Below, one piece after another: positions 1 through 10,112 of a DNA stretch of 64,000 bases. The stretch is taken from NCBI GenBank assembly GCA_964035015.1, contig OZ036013.1, forward strand, positions 9,309,366-9,373,365, written 5' to 3'. Origin of the DNA: Corallium rubrum. Lineage: Eukaryota > Cnidaria > Anthozoa > Scleralcyonacea > Coralliidae. The notes under the pieces were generated by a model. That model was not told the origin of the DNA and ran no database searches. It saw only the letters and a program-made list of their open reading frames with translations. The first letter of the stretch is position 1, and each line of letters opens with the position of its first letter. The position numbers were made by a program, and so were the translations under genes.

Positions 1-2
1 GT

Positions 3-140
3 CGTAAACGCAAACGGGTGAATTCTCCTATAAAAGCCAACACAAGACGTAAAACCACCAGTCGTTCACAAGCTGTGAAGAAGAAAACATCTGTGCCTAC
101 AGAAGCAAAGATCGGACCGTTTATAAAATATAAATCATGA
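3..140 (+). CDS. C-terminus of a very basic Polinton protein (partial)
   Basis: An open frame enters from the left edge and ends at a TGA that overlaps the next start codon in TCATGA. About 45 residues are visible, strongly enriched in Lys and Arg (it begins RKRKRVNSP) and ending IGPFIKYKS. A short basic protein next to the capsid gene suggests a DNA-condensing or capsid-associated protein of the adjacent Polinton. That is inference from position and charge. The start lies outside the window. Confidence 0.45.
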   Translation, partial: RKRKRVNSPIKANTRRKTTSRSQAVKKKTSVPTEAKIGPFIKYKS

Positions 141-1483
141 GTCAAGCCTTTAACACCCTGCATAAAGATTCGTGTGGTTGTGGAAAATCAGAATTAGATT
201 TATTTGTAATGCCTGGTACACAAGTAGAAATGAACAAAGGATTTTGGGAAGATATAGATCCAGTTTCGAGTATTGGAGCTTCAGACACCATCGAGTTTCT
301 GTGTGCTGCAAATTCTGATGTGTATACCGATTTAGCAAACAGTTACCTACACGTGAAAGCAAAAATAACCAACAACGACGGATCTGATCTCGATGAAAAT
401 GTTCAAGTCGGGCCTGTAAATCTGTGGATGCATGCTTTATTTTCTCAAGTAGAAGTTTACCTGAACAACAAGCTTGTCACACCGTCGAGCACTGCTTATC
501 CCTACCGATCCTATATGGAGACTGTACTGAACTTTAGCAAAGACGCAAAATCATCTCATCTAACCTCAGCGTTGTTCTATAAAGATCAAGCTGGTCGAAT
601 GGATGTCGTGAACCCTGTAGCAGTAGATGCCGATGCAAACAAGGGTTTGAAACTACGGTATGTTCATGCAAGCCAGAGTAAGTCTGTGGCTATGGAGGGC
701 AGAATCCATTCCGACCTGTTTGCACAAGACCGTTATATTCTTGGTGCTGTACCAATCAAACTCAAGCTAGTGCGTTCGAGAAACCCATTTTCACTGGTAT
801 CGTCAGCAGATCATCCTGACTTTAAAGTGGTTTTGGAAGAATGTGTATTTCGCGTTCGTCGTGTCAACGTCTCCTCTACCGTTATGATGGCTCATACCCA
901 TGCCCTTCAACGTGTCACGGCCAAGTACCCTATCAATCGTGTCAGTTGTAAAGTGGTTTCTGTACCGAGAGGAAATATGTCAGGAAATCAACCAAATATA
1001 TTTCAAGGCCCTATACCTAATCGAGTGGTTATCGGAATGGTGGATGCAGATGCTTATAATGGTACCTATACTAAAAATCCTTTCAATTTCAAAAACTACG
1101 ACATCACTTCTCTTGGTCTAACGGTAAATGGAGAACATTTGCCTGGAAAACCCCTACAACTGAAATTTGCTGCTGCGAGAGGAAGTAACTACGTGTCCGC
1201 TTTCCAAACCTTGTATGCTGGTACTAACAAGTTATTTCAAAATGATGGCAATGGTATTACACGAGATAAGTATGCCAATGGGTACACTTTATTCGTGTTT
1301 GATCTGACAGCTGATCTGTGCCTGAGTGATCATATTCAACCGATTAAAAATGGAAACGTATCGATAGAATGTCAATTTGGAACGGCTCTGACAGCAGCTA
1401 TAAATATCGTGGTGCTTGGAGAATTTCAAAGTCTTATCGAAATTGACACCAACCGCAACGTTCTGTGCGACTTTAGCAGTTAA
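137..1483 (+). CDS. Polinton capsid protein, F54H12.2-like (probable double jelly-roll major capsid)
   Basis: A 448-residue intact frame. The opening (a CGCGKSELDLF segment, then a PxTQVEMNKGFW-like stretch) and the VNLWMHALFSQVEVYLNN and DAKSSHLTSALFYKD blocks match the family widely annotated in invertebrate genomes as 'uncharacterized protein F54H12.2-like', which is encoded by Polintons/Mavericks. Members of about 450 residues rich in beta-strand are taken as capsid jelly-roll proteins. I call it the major (hexon-like) capsid, but cannot exclude the penton role from sequence alone. The start is fixed by overlap with the upstream stop, and the stop lies one base before the protease start, so the three plus-strand genes form a tight virion-gene cassette. 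No lesion is seen. Confidence 0.7.
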   Translation: MSQAFNTLHKDSCGCGKSELDLFVMPGTQVEMNKGFWEDIDPVSSIGASDTIEFLCAANSDVYTDLANSYLHVKAKITNNDGSDLDENVQVGPVNLWMHALFSQVEVYLNNKLVTPSSTAYPYRSYMETVLNFSKDAKSSHLTSALFYKDQAGRMDVVNPVAVDADANKGLKLRYVHASQSKSVAMEGRIHSDLFAQDRYILGAVPIKLKLVRSRNPFSLVSSADHPDFKVVLEECVFRVRRVNVSSTVMMAHTHALQRVTAKYPINRVSCKVVSVPRGNMSGNQPNIFQGPIPNRVVIGMVDADAYNGTYTKNPFNFKNYDITSLGLTVNGEHLPGKPLQLKFAAARGSNYVSAFQTLYAGTNKLFQNDGNGITRDKYANGYTLFVFDLTADLCLSDHIQPIKNGNVSIECQFGTALTAAINIVVLGEFQSLIEIDTNRNVLCDFSS

Positions 1484-1484
1484 A

Positions 1485-1946
1485 ATGAACACTCTACAAA
1501 TCTTAAACGTCCTGAAAAGTGATCCATTTACCAAGACCGTATTTAAATACGTGTTACCATCGGATCGTCTACCAAGTCAGATACCGAAAAGACCTAGGGG
1601 TTTTATTCTGAATGTGGATTCTAGTAATGGACCAGGCACGCATTGGGTAGCAATTTATCTCACTTCAGATGGACAAGGGGAATTTTTGGACTCGTACGGA
1701 CAAGAACCCGGATTTTATAGCAAAACCTTTGAAACGTTTTTACGAGATCATGCTAGCAGTTTTACATGGAATGAACAGACTTTACAGTCATTAGGGTCTC
1801 GCGTGTGTGGACAATATTGTTTATTTTATGCTTTACATCGATGTAGAAATATTGCCATGTCAACAATTGTTGGCATGTTTACTAATAATAAAGAATGGAA
1901 TGACATGCTGGTCCGTGACTTTATGCGTAAATATTATTGTGTGTAA
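1485..1946 (+). CDS. Adenain-like cysteine protease (maturation protease)
   Basis: A 153-residue protein from the ATG one base after the capsid stop. The frame is open further upstream inside the capsid gene, but this ATG gives the usual protease length. The fold is the adenovirus-type / Ulp1-like C5 protease found in Polintons: His53 in GTHWVAIY, Asp69 in FLDSYG, Gln101 in QSLGS and the nucleophile Cys108 in RVCGQYC, in the order His-Asp-Gln-Cys. In the family it cleaves capsid and core precursors during virion maturation. All catalytic positions are present and the frame is intact, so it may still be functional. It converges with the minus-strand gene ending at 2016. Confidence 0.85.
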   Translation: MNTLQILNVLKSDPFTKTVFKYVLPSDRLPSQIPKRPRGFILNVDSSNGPGTHWVAIYLTSDGQGEFLDSYGQEPGFYSKTFETFLRDHASSFTWNEQTLQSLGSRVCGQYCLFYALHRCRNIAMSTIVGMFTNNKEWNDMLVRDFMRKYYCV

Positions 1947-2015
1947 TAAATACAAGACAATTAATGTTGTAAATAATTCTTTATTGTAATATCAAAAGTT
2001 TTACAAGGAATAAAT

Positions 2016-2756
2016 TTATTTAACCCATTTATATGGATGTAAGTTTTTGTCTCTTCGTTTCTGTTTTTCTTTTGTTCTTTTTGATGTTGCGGGAGATGAC
2101 GTCAGGGGCGGGGAGGTGTCTGAAATATCTTTAGTCTTATATTCTCGTACCATGCTTAAACGATTTTCATTTCTGATAATGCCTTCGGGAACATTCATGT
2201 TTCCTAATGCTTTTGCGAAAAGCTGCCATCCAGCAGGGTTAAAATTCTTTCGTTGACGTAGAGAATCGTTGACCAAGTCAACAACATTTGTACCCGGAAT
2301 TGGTCGTCCTTTAAACACCATCTGTCCTTGGTCAGTCCATCCTATGAGGTCTTTATTCGCTTTAAGTTTCTTAACCAACTGGCGAGCTCTTGATTTCATT
2401 GTTACGGGTACACTTTCTAAAATGTCAGTTTCTATCTCTCCAGGCAACTCAGAGGGTGTTGTTTCAGCAATCTCTTCTGTATTCACTGATTCTTCAGGTT
2501 TATCGTCAGCTATGGGCGTCGATACGACGTTTACACGTACGGGTCTACTCATGCGTTTATCGTAATAATTCAGATAACGTTGAAGCGACTGATCGTACAT
2601 TTTCACTTTCTCGTCTTGTGTTATATCTTGACGTTTAAGAAGATTTTGCATTTCTGAATCTAGTTCATTCACCTGCGCTGTTAAAGGAGTGACCAAGGGT
2701 TTCTTTCGGTCTGTCATATGTTCTGGAACTAACACCAATCTCCGGACGTGTTCCAT
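2016..2756 (-). CDS. Conserved Polinton protein of unknown function, basic C-terminus
   Basis: A 246-residue frame. It starts MEHVRRLVLVPEHM, has an acidic middle (about residues 85-115), then a conserved-looking block around residues 135-200 (KGRPIPGTNVVDLVNDSLRQ, GWQLFAKALGNMNVPEG) and ends in a Lys/Arg-rich tail. I recognise it as a recurrent companion of Polinton capsid genes but know no function. The short folded block and basic tail would suit a virion core or assembly protein; that is inference. Its ATG overlaps the stop of the upstream 111-residue gene in TAATG, so the two are probably expressed from one transcript. Confidence 0.6.
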   Translation of the reverse strand: MEHVRRLVLVPEHMTDRKKPLVTPLTAQVNELDSEMQNLLKRQDITQDEKVKMYDQSLQRYLNYYDKRMSRPVRVNVVSTPIADDKPEESVNTEEIAETTPSELPGEIETDILESVPVTMKSRARQLVKKLKANKDLIGWTDQGQMVFKGRPIPGTNVVDLVNDSLRQRKNFNPAGWQLFAKALGNMNVPEGIIRNENRLSMVREYKTKDISDTSPPLTSSPATSKRTKEKQKRRDKNLHPYKWVK

Positions 2757-3091
2757 TATTTGGTTAAAAAACTCGCCAGTTGTTCAAGTACAGGAGCTAG
2801 GAGAAACGGTAGAAAACCTTCACCTTCTTGTAGAATGACTTTCTTTCTTTTTGTTACTGGATGACGCTTATCAGCAACAAACTTGATATGATCGTTATAA
2901 GGGGCTAGTTTCCTTGCTGTCTTAGGAGCAAGCTTAATTGTTTCACACCACACGTTCAGAAGACACTGTCTAATGGCTTCTATTAAATCGTCGTCGGCTG
3001 CTTTTATAATCGCGTTTCGCAGTTGAGGATTACACTTTGCCAATACTTTTAAAACATCGCAGTTCCTTCTTATACAAGCAGACATGATCAA
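2756..3091 (-). CDS. Small basic-hydrophobic Polinton protein (virion-associated candidate)
   Basis: 111 residues. The first half is helical with Cys residues (RNCDVLKVLAKCNPQLRNAI), followed by a basic linker (RHPVTKRKKVIL) and a hydrophobic C-terminus beginning GEGFLPFLLAPVL. This layout, basic segment then Gly-rich hydrophobic helix, recurs in small proteins next to the ATPase and capsid genes of Polintons and resembles adenovirus minor core or membrane-active proteins in design only. The function is inferred, not shown. A second Met at residue 3 could be the real start. It overlaps the downstream 246-residue gene by one base. Confidence 0.55.
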   Translation of the reverse strand: MIMSACIRRNCDVLKVLAKCNPQLRNAIIKAADDDLIEAIRQCLLNVWCETIKLAPKTARKLAPYNDHIKFVADKRHPVTKRKKVILQEGEGFLPFLLAPVLEQLASFLTK

Positions 3092-3120
3092 ATGATCGCA
3101 CTGTCACTGAACAACCCCTT

Positions 3121-3759
3121 TTATACTCTGGGCTGGTACACGTAATGGGTGTCTGTCGGAAAGATCCCGGATCTTACTCGGATTTCATCGGGACAGGTCG
3201 GCGTGAGATCGACAAACAGGTAGGAATACGGCTCTTTAGTCGCCATCTGATAGGCTTGCTGAAAAAATTTTGTGTTGCTAGGATACAGCTGTTTGGCCAG
3301 ATGAATTACTTGACTTGCATCGCGGACATTTTTTGTTAGAACGAGATAACTAGCGTTCAGGGAAATGGTCCGATGATCTTTACTTTGGTGAAACAGATTC
3401 TGTACAATATAAATTACACTGAGATTCCCATGGTGCGATTTTTTCGTAAATAATTTAGCGATTTCTGCATCTTTTTCACCCATCATGTCATCAATGATGT
3501 ACAAATTTCTTGTTTGGGGGTTAATGCTATCCAGCATCGACTGGGGCAAACCTTGGACAAACTGAATACCCGGAACTAATGATTCTATTTCAGCAAATGT
3601 GTCTTGATACTCGGAATAGAAATATTTAATGTTCTCTGGAGCAGGGTCGATCATAATTTGGGCGTTGGCTAACAATTGTTTCACAAAGGATGTCTTCCCC
3701 GTCTTGGTCCCCCCAGAGACCATGAGCCCAAACGGATGTGTTAACTGTATGGAGTACAT
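3121..3759 (-). CDS. FtsK/HerA-type genome-packaging ATPase
   Basis: A 212-residue intact P-loop ATPase. Walker A is GTKTGKTS at residues 17-24. Walker B is a hydrophobic strand ending Asp90-Asp91 (LYIIDD), followed by a sensor-like stretch with YIVQN. Family knowledge: Polintons and related double jelly-roll viruses use an A32/FtsK-HerA ATPase of about this size to pump DNA into the capsid. It lies upstream of the two small virion genes on the same strand. The C-terminal PYSYLFVDLTP block is repeated almost unchanged in the truncated copies inside the palindromic element (32280 and 55680 regions), which helps to identify those pieces. Confidence 0.88.
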   Translation of the reverse strand: MYSIQLTHPFGLMVSGGTKTGKTSFVKQLLANAQIMIDPAPENIKYFYSEYQDTFAEIESLVPGIQFVQGLPQSMLDSINPQTRNLYIIDDMMGEKDAEIAKLFTKKSHHGNLSVIYIVQNLFHQSKDHRTISLNASYLVLTKNVRDASQVIHLAKQLYPSNTKFFQQAYQMATKEPYSYLFVDLTPTCPDEIRVRSGIFPTDTHYVYQPRV

Positions 3760-3789
3760 AGTTAAACTGAACAGAACGCTTGTGAAATC

Positions 3790-4026
3790 TTATTTATACC
3801 ATTTGGGCCGCTTCGTACATTGTACTCGTTTTATGTACTTAGTATTTCGAATAAGTCTGTGTAATTCGTTTAACAATGTTTCTAAATCTATAGGAGAAGC
3901 TTTAGCTCGAATCAAATGAGATTGTCTTTCTTTTGAAGAGAGTTGATGAACATTGGATAAATGATTTACTAATCTTAATAAACCTTGCTTGCTACAGACA
4001 GGACAATCCTTACGCCTTCGAGGCAT
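3790..4026 (-). CDS. Small C2H2 zinc-finger protein of Polinton
   Basis: 78 residues starting MPRRRKDCPVCSKQG. A single finger C-x2-C-x11-H-x4-H is formed by Cys8, Cys11, His23 and His28, followed by a Leu-rich helix and a basic tail. Homologues with the same MPRRRKDCP opening occur in both arms of the palindromic element at 33060 and 54895. The position is constant: directly downstream of PolB sequence. It is probably a DNA- or RNA-binding regulator; the role is not known. Confidence 0.65.
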   Translation of the reverse strand: MPRRRKDCPVCSKQGLLRLVNHLSNVHQLSSKERQSHLIRAKASPIDLETLLNELHRLIRNTKYIKRVQCTKRPKWYK

Positions 4027-4073
4027 GATAACAAATGAACGATTTGAAAATGGTACTCAAAAATAAATACTTT

Positions 4074-4166
4074 ATATGGCCCTGAGGGCCTTTTTCGTGG
4101 CCCTGTGGCCCTATCGCTTGAATACACTCCCTGTCCCCTCTGACCCTCCACCCCCACCCCTAACCC
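4074..4166. repeat. GGCC-rich palindromic spacer and C-rich tract between zinc-finger gene and PolB
   Basis: A GGCCCTGAGGGCC / GGCCCTGTGGCCC motif pair at 4078-4111 is followed by a degenerate ACCCCTAACCC-type tract. A comparable run of GGCCCGAT repeats lies in the same intergenic place (PolB piece to zinc-finger gene) in the palindromic element. Confidence 0.5.
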
Positions 4167-4293
4167 TGTGTTCTAAAAGACCTCATTAAGCCCTTAAACC
4201 GCCACGCCAGAAAATTGACAATAGATAGTATTAATAAAAGATATATTTACAAACACACACAAAATTTTTAAAATTATTTACAAGCACACAAAG

Positions 4294-7200
4294 TTAAAAT
4301 CCATAAGGTAAAGTATCAAAATTATCGACAATTACACGCTTACTGTATACAATTCTATAATCCTTGCTTTCTCTTTTCGTTAAGGCATCCTTATTCTTCC
4401 TATCACGCACAATTTTACTAGGAATATTTACAGAAACTTTAGCAGGATCTACTATATCACAGACAACACCGAGGTAAACCATATCACACATAACGTCGTG
4501 ATTAACTTTTTGCTGAGTCCTAAAATTTAAGGTGATCCCTCTCACTTTACATACGGTTTTACCGGTGTTCAGTTCGTAACTATAGTTCTTTGGACCACCG
4601 GAGACAAAGGTTACGATATGGTTACCGTCTAACTCATCGGTCAACTCTCCGAGGTAGGATCCGGTAGGCGGTTCCCATTCTCCTTCTTTTGACACGTAAA
4701 TGATCGAGTCAGTATCGAAATACAGTACGCGACGGTTGAGTTGTTCCAATACACTGTACAGTTTCAGGCGGGCGTGGGCTGTAGTAAAGGACGCAATCAC
4801 CACGTTGGTCTTCTCGCTGGTCAGCACGAAATCGTCAGTGTGTTCGTAATGTACCTCAATCAGCTCGTCATTAATAAAGTTTGCGTCGGTCACGTTCACT
4901 TTGTCGCTCGACAACAAGTCAAAGTATTCAGCCGGATCCGAGATGATCTTCACCTGAGTCATATTGGGACGCTGCGCGAATTTACCTAAAACACAGACAG
5001 AAAGAAAAGAAAAGGGAAGGGAAAACATTAGTCACTGAATATTTCTGTGAGAAACCCTAAAAAATAAAAAGCGCTCTTTGTCACGAAAAACTATTACACT
5101 CACCCCAAAAAGAATTCAACATCAGTTTTGCCAGCGCCCTCAGACCAGGATTCTTGACGATCTGATTCGGATCCAACTGAATTCCTTCGTTAGCAGCGTA
5201 ATCTGCGATATACTGCGCCTTTTTCTCCTCGGTGTCACAATCTGCAGGATATCCACTTGCCTGAAGAAGAATAAGAGTAAGGATAATAAGTCATAATTGA
5301 TAAGTAACATATGAAAAACAATATTAATATCTTACCTCTTGCTTAATCTTGAGGAAGGTGTCCACGTAGTCTTTGAAAAGACCATCTGTATGTTCAGGAA
5401 AGTGCCAAACTTCGTCAATCTTGAGCAAACGGTACCCCTTCTCCAACGCTTTCTGCAGCTCGAGAGTGACCCAGGTACCGTGTAGAGTTCTGTCGACGTC
5501 GAGGTGATCACAGGGTTCTTGTTGGAGATCGTCAGCGCAGGTTCGACACAACGGAAACATCAACTTGCCTTGGGTGCGGTACGGGAGGACAGGATGGTAG
5601 AGGCCACGAGGAGGAAGAACGGAACATTTCACCACGCCAAAGTATTCATTGATAGGTCTAAAGTTCTCGGTGATGATCTCTGGGTGACCAAGCGGATATT
5701 CACCGTACTTACTGCACCACGGGTATAAGCTGCAGAAATCCACGTAGTGGACTTTCTCGTCGGGTTGAGCTTCGTAAAATAAACGAGTCGCGTTCGTCCT
5801 CCCGCCGAAGAAACTTTCTCGAGGCTGTAGGGGCTCGGAGATCTCGAAGCGTTCAAAAAAGGTCTTCATCTCGGGGTCTGTCTCGAGTTGTCGGTCGATG
5901 TCGCAGGTCCAAATTTCCACGACGTTATATCCAGCGTCTTTCAGGAACTGAATCTTTTCCAGGGTTCGTGGCGGAGGTCGTGCATGGCAAGTTGGTTGAC
6001 AGGATTGACCGTATCTCTGGCATAACATTTTGTACATCCGTGCCACAGGCAGCCTTGCACCTCCCACACCGTGTTCGCCTCTGCGTTGTACCCGTCGACG
6101 AGGTATTTACCGATACGCTGCTCGCCATGGTTTCGTGCATGGCGAATGGCGACATCATCTCGAAGGGCAATCCAGGTTAACATCTTGAGGGCAATCACCG
6201 ACTGTTTGTTTTCGGGTTTGTAGCCTTGAGGTGAGATGATGGCGATGGAATTCTTCTTTAAAAAGGTTTTTCGGAAAACCAGGTTGCAAGCAGAAGCGAT
6301 AGTGAGGCAAGAGGCGAATGGGTCCACATCGGTCATATCACGAAACAGTTCACGGAAGTCAAGGCAACAGCGGCGCAAAATGTCAACATCAGACTGGCAA
6401 TAGCTTAGGATTTCGGCTTGGAAGTCAAAGTCGTAGTCACGTTCGATGAGGTCGTTGTACCACACGTAGAATTTCTCTCGATCACCAGGGCTCATACCGT
6501 CGGGATCGTAAAACTTGGCGTCGGGAAGTGGTCCCACGTAGCTCTGGTTCTCAGCACGATTGAAAAAGTGGGGAAAGTAGCCTTTTTCCAGCTCAGTGAG
6601 ACCGAAAGTCTTGGGAAAATCAGCCAGACGCATAGGGATGAAACACAGCGAGTCAATGAACTTAATTTTCAATTCTGGCACGAAGAGAGAAAGGATCTTG
6701 GCAGCGCGAGTGATGACTTCAGGAGTTATACCGTTCTTATAGAGGTACTGCAGGATAAAGTAACCATCGTAAGCTTGAAAATTGTGGGCGATGAAGGTGG
6801 TGTTGGCGTTCTCGATCTGGAAGACCCACTCGCAGAACTCGTCCTTGGCTTTGGACCCAGAAAACACGAACTCGTCACCGCTTTCGTTTTGGACCACACA
6901 AAGATTGGGGATGTGTTGACCATTGTCTTGCGTACATTCGAAGTCGAAAAACATCAAGTTTTGCTCTCGCTTGACAGTATCGTCGACGTCGTTGTCCACT
7001 GCTACGTCGTCGTCAAGGAACTCGTTATTTGTGCTTTCTTGGGCTGGTTGTCGATTTCTTTTTTCGATGGGTTGCATATAGCACTGGTGGTTCTCTGGTT
7101 TGACGTACTTGGAACATACGGTGCACCGCACTAACCCACAGTGATGGTCGTTGATACTGGCTCGGGTCACTACGCGTTGACATTTCTGGCACTTGGTGAG

Positions 7201-8951
7201 CGAACTACAGAGGGCTTTTTGCTGTCCAACTGCTGCTTTGTGTCGAGAGAAACACTCGTCGCTCTTAAAGAACCGATTGCAGTCTTGGCAATATCTCCAC
7301 TGGACCATTGGGCAGTTCTGTATATGACACAGCTTGCATAAGTCTCCACACGGATGGCTGGTGATCTTATCGTACCCTTTCTTACATCTATGGCAATACT
7401 GTTTTCTGGCAAGGAAGGCGGGCATACTCGTAATCACGTCGTAGTGATTATCGTGGTGATAGAGGTACAGGTGTTTGTCGGCCTCGGGATCGGAATAAAT
7501 TAAGGCATTCAAATGTTCCTTGGAGACGACGTTCAGCTGGTAACCAGGGAGGACAGCCTGGAACTTCTTGATTTCGGGGATGCCGCAGGGACCCAGGGGA
7601 ACACCAGCGGTCTCGTGGAGTTCATGAGCTAATTGAACTTGGAGAGGTTTCTCTGGTCTGCGAATATAATTATATCGTGGGTCGTTGTCCAATTTTGCCT
7701 TGGCAACGACAATGGCTCGCGCACAACAAAGTTCATCTTTGTTTTTTATCTGAAGTAAACACCGTTTCTTATTCAGATATGCTTGCAAGTTGACCACATC
7801 GCGTCGTTTTCGTGCACCACCTTGAGGCATTTCAACATGGACTACATTCACGTTGACGGACTGGTCTAACGTAAATTGCGTATTCGATTGGACAACGCGT
7901 TCCACGGCGGCCAGGAATCTCTCGGGGGTCAACCGGTCTCGTTGAAGGAAAGGCAAAGAAATGGGACGGTCGAGTTGGTGGGAATTCAGGATAAGGCGAA
8001 CTTGGTCATGAGGGGCCATATCGGTGGTTAGACGATCAAACAGGTGCTGAAAAGCGTGGTTTAGCGTTGACACAACATTTGAAACACCATGAACGTTTAA
8101 CGGGTTGAACTGGATGGTATAATCCGTACCTAAAACATAGTACACTATCTTACACATTTGACCAGGTGATAAGAATTAAAAGCATGGTAAACCTCATTTC
8201 ATATCACACGTCAAACGGTCAAGTGAGCGCTTAAAAGCGCTGCTTAACGTGGAAACCACACACATAAGGATTAAAAAACATGGTAAACTTTAATTTATTA
8301 TCACACGCCAAACGGTCAAGTAAGCGCTTAAAAGCACTGTTTAACGTGGAAACCACACGCCATGAAAATGTAAAGGTAAAAACTGAACAGAGTAATCAGT
8401 ACCTGTGGTCCTGAACTTTCGGACGTTGACCTGCTTGGCTGATTTAATGGTGAAGTACTCCTCGTCGGTTTTTTGGCGCTTCGGTGTAGACTCATCAACG
8501 TCGCCACGTTTTCGCTTACTGCCTTAACCCACTTGGTTTTCCAACGGTTCAGGAGAATCAAGTTGCTCAGCTTCCTCATCGTGCCACAAGAACTCGTCGT
8601 TGGCCCAATCTTCGTTAAATTGTCGGCGTTCGTCATCGGTCCAATTGGCCATCATTTCGCTTACAACACCAGATGGCGTCTCTGTCTCTCGTTGAAGATC
8701 GTCAGCCATAGCATTCGTCCAAAAGACAATCCTCTGCTGCAAAGCAGCCCGCTTCTGCTCTTCGTTGAAAACAAAAGACTGCTCCAAAAACTCCAGAGCA
8801 CTCTCCGTCTCACAACTCTTGATCAATTCGACCATATCAATCTAAAAACATAAGTGGCAAAATCATAAGTATACATTCGCAAAATCATAAGTATACACTC
8901 AAGTTTCGCACGAAAATAACGCTCGAAACACAAACTTACCGTTTGAGACAT
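4294..8951 (-). pseudogene. Protein-primed family B DNA polymerase (pPolB) of Polinton, five exons, with a stop and a frameshift
   Basis: I read five exons: 8951-8940 (four codons), 8841-8403, 8129-5336, 5260-5104 and 4985-4294. Each junction has GT...AG and keeps phase. Exonuclease motifs: ExoI FDFEC near 6945, ExoII HNFQAYDG near 6775, ExoIII YCQSDVD near 6395. Polymerase motif A DFCSLYP is near 5730, motif B KLMLNSFWG is split by the last intron, motif C YFDTDS is near 4710. Cys/His clusters lie between about 7080 and 7420. The length would be about 1364 residues, which suits Polinton pPolB. Two lesions: an in-frame TAA at 8526-8524 with homologous coding sequence continuing beyond it, and a one-base loss between about 5990 and 5955. 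I therefore call it a probable pseudogene, though assembly errors could mimic both lesions. In the family this enzyme replicates the linear element using a protein primer. Confidence 0.85.
8130..8402 (-). repeat. PolB intron built of tandem degenerate copies of the exon that follows it
   Basis: Just after the donor (CAG|GTACTGATTAC) the intron reads like the start of the next exon (GTACGGATTATACC). Two units of about 100 bp (about 8279-8362 and 8181-8265) share GTGCTTTTAAGCGCT-type sequence with each other and match exon sequence CACGCTTTTCAGCAC near 8050. The intron therefore appears to be a tandem duplication of the 5' part of exon 3, with AGGT at both ends. Confidence 0.7.
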
Positions 8952-9782
8952 CTTGATCACAGTAGAATAAAAACTTTCCAATAAAACACTTTCCAAGACA
9001 CACTCCAAAAGACTTTCGACGTTACTCGTAAGAGAACAGAAATCGAATGAGACGACGCGACGCTGTACATTCTCTATGGTTACATCCTAAGATTGCCCAA
9101 ACATGTTCTTTTGTTTCATTTGTTAATGAGTTTTTAATGAGTTTTTAACGAGTTTCCTACATGTGGCTTATGCAAATATCAGTAATTTTACACCTTATCA
9201 TCCTCAACCGTCTCTTGAATACCGTGTTAAATATTCTACACTATGCAAATATCACTGCTCCTACCTCCTACGTGTGCACTGAGCCATCCTGTCGCCAAAT
9301 AATATTTCGTTTATATACCGTCACATAAAATTGTTCCTACGGCTTTTTCGAATCATCTAAAATCTTAAGTTCTTACGATTTCTTCACTTACAAACAAGGG
9401 TTTAGCTAGCAATGATTCTAGGATGATTGAATATTTAGGTTCTAATATAATATTCATCATATGCTATTAATTTAAGTCTATACGAGCTCTGTCAATTCAG
9501 ACACTTAGGCTGCTCAAAACTCTCTATACTGATCGAGACAAGGTTTCAGATAAAAAAATATAAAGTGCCTCTATCAATTTCTCTTTAGTTCCTTGTAAAG
9601 AACGTCTATTTTGTTAAAGTTTACTGTACGCATGCTCTGTACGTATACGTGTCCCACAACTGTTGACTATAAGTAGGGTTAAGGGTACGTTTAAATGAAA
9701 AGGTGATTACTATTACTTATAAGGATATAAGCCGAGTACCTTTTGATAATGACGTAACTTCGGAAATCAGTCGGAGAGCTAT
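8952..9782. other. No gene seen; upstream flank of PolB, probable end of the first Polinton
   Basis: AT-rich sequence without a convincing frame or homology. A Polinton terminus is expected somewhere here because PolB usually lies near one end, but the other end is outside the window, so the inverted repeat cannot be recognised by matching. Confidence 0.4.
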
Positions 9783-10060
9783 CGGTTATGACGTATAATA
9801 CCAGGGCGGTTGAGTAACAGCTGGGGTTGGGGGGAAAAGTTAGGATTAGAGTGTCCTAAAGGAGCCTGAGAAATAATGACGTATGCATAAATAATAAGTC
9901 GGTATGACGTAGTGAATACCAGGGGGGTTAAGTAACAGCTAGAGCTAGGGGGAAAAGTTAGGGTTACTATGTCCCAAAGGAACATGAGAAATAATGACGT
10001 ATGCATAATGAGATTAGGGTTAGAACGTCACAAAGGAGAATGAATAAATAATAAGTTGAA
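9783..10060. repeat. Tandem repeat, about 125 bp unit, two full copies and a partial one
   Basis: Units share GGTATGACGTA...AATACCAGGG, AGTAACAGCT, GGGGAAAAGTTAGG and AGAAATAATGACGTATGCAT in the same order. The third unit is cut short. No coding content. Confidence 0.75.
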
Positions 10061-10112
10061 TATTTAATGAGGCGGCATCCCTTTGGGGTCTATAGTGGGG
10101 TCTATCACTACT

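Noticed and set aside
5955..5990. Programmed ribosomal frameshift in PolB
   Set aside because: No slippery heptamer or clear downstream structure is visible at the change of frame. A one-base deletion is simpler, especially with a separate in-frame stop in the same gene.
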